Positions 5,876-6,011 of a stretch of DNA of 6,011 nucleotides are shown piece by piece. A program made the translations under genes and the position numbers. Location of the stretch: the NCBI GenBank assembly GCA_022448765.1, contig JAKUTI010000172.1:1-6011 (forward strand), given 5' to 3'. Under the pieces are notes generated by a model. The model worked only from the letters and a program-made list of their open reading frames with translations. It had not been told where the DNA came from and searched no databases. The DNA comes from Pseudomonadales bacterium. GTDB lineage: Bacteria > Pseudomonadota > Gammaproteobacteria > Pseudomonadales > Azotimanducaceae. Positions within the stretch are counted from its first letter, which is position 1; every line of letters starts with the position of its first letter.

Positions 5876-6011
5876 GTGGCGGCAGCACTCAAAGGCGCAC
5901 CGAATTACAAACATCCGCATTACCGTAATCTGACGCTTTTCGTTCAGCAGCAAAAAAAGCAGAACACAAACCATTACTGGACTTGCCGAATAACCTTCTC
6001 GAAAAAAAGGC
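5876..6011 (+). CDS. Probable tyrosine (phage-type) integrase, amino-terminal 45 residues only
   Basis: A frame opened by GTG at 5876 runs to the right edge without a stop. It is preceded by AGGA (5866-5869) six bases upstream and by an in-frame TGA at 5840-5842, with no other usual start codon between. The 45 residues begin MAAALKGAPNYKHPHYRN and continue through FVQQQKKQ, then HYWTCRITFSKKR at 33-45. The HYWxCRxxFSKK pattern is like the amino-terminal region of tyrosine integrases found beside tRNA genes, before the core-binding domain. The catalytic R-H-R-Y part would be further downstream, so the family cannot be proved here. Context (tRNA-Pro immediately upstream, same direction, iterated repeats in between) supports the call. 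A different island-borne DNA-binding protein remains possible. Confidence 0.6.
   Translation, partial: MAAALKGAPNYKHPHYRNLTLFVQQQKKQNTNHYWTCRITFSKKR

Overview
The window is a stretch of gammaproteobacterial chromosome. Its gene order is murJ (minus) / rpsT (plus) / proB-obgE-rpmA-rplU (minus) / ispB (plus) / tRNA-Pro (plus). From memory, this core order resembles the Pseudomonas chromosome, where ispB, rplU, rpmA, obg, proB, rpsT, murJ and ribF lie together. The predicted proteins align readily with E. coli IspB, L21, L27, ObgE, ProB, S20 and MurJ. Base composition looks moderate and I could not name the genus.

Left part (1-1423): the first 363 codons of the lipid II flippase gene murJ leave the window at its left edge. 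Divergent from it is rpsT, read from a TTG start like E. coli rpsT. Its likely promoter has a perfect TTGACA box that overlaps the murJ start codon. Middle (1435-4365, all minus): rplU and rpmA (50S proteins L21 and L27), obgE (ribosome-associated GTPase) and proB (glutamate 5-kinase) look like one transcription unit, with gaps of 16 and 64 bases and then an 8-base overlap. A good sigma70-type promoter lies at 4485-4513. Right part: ispB (long-chain polyprenyl diphosphate synthase for the quinone side chain) is divergent from rplU, followed by tRNA-Pro(CGG).

The accessory part is the last 280 bases. A terminator-like hairpin follows the tRNA, then five copies of an 11-base repeat (consensus GGCAGGATTAC) on both sides of a possible promoter. 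After these comes the first 45 codons of an open GTG-started frame that looks like the amino end of a phage-type tyrosine integrase. This is the expected layout of the integrase end of a genomic island or prophage inserted at the 3' end of tRNA-Pro. The island itself lies beyond the right edge. I see no CRISPR array, no complete mobile element and no clearly new system inside the window; the best lead is this island boundary and its repeats.
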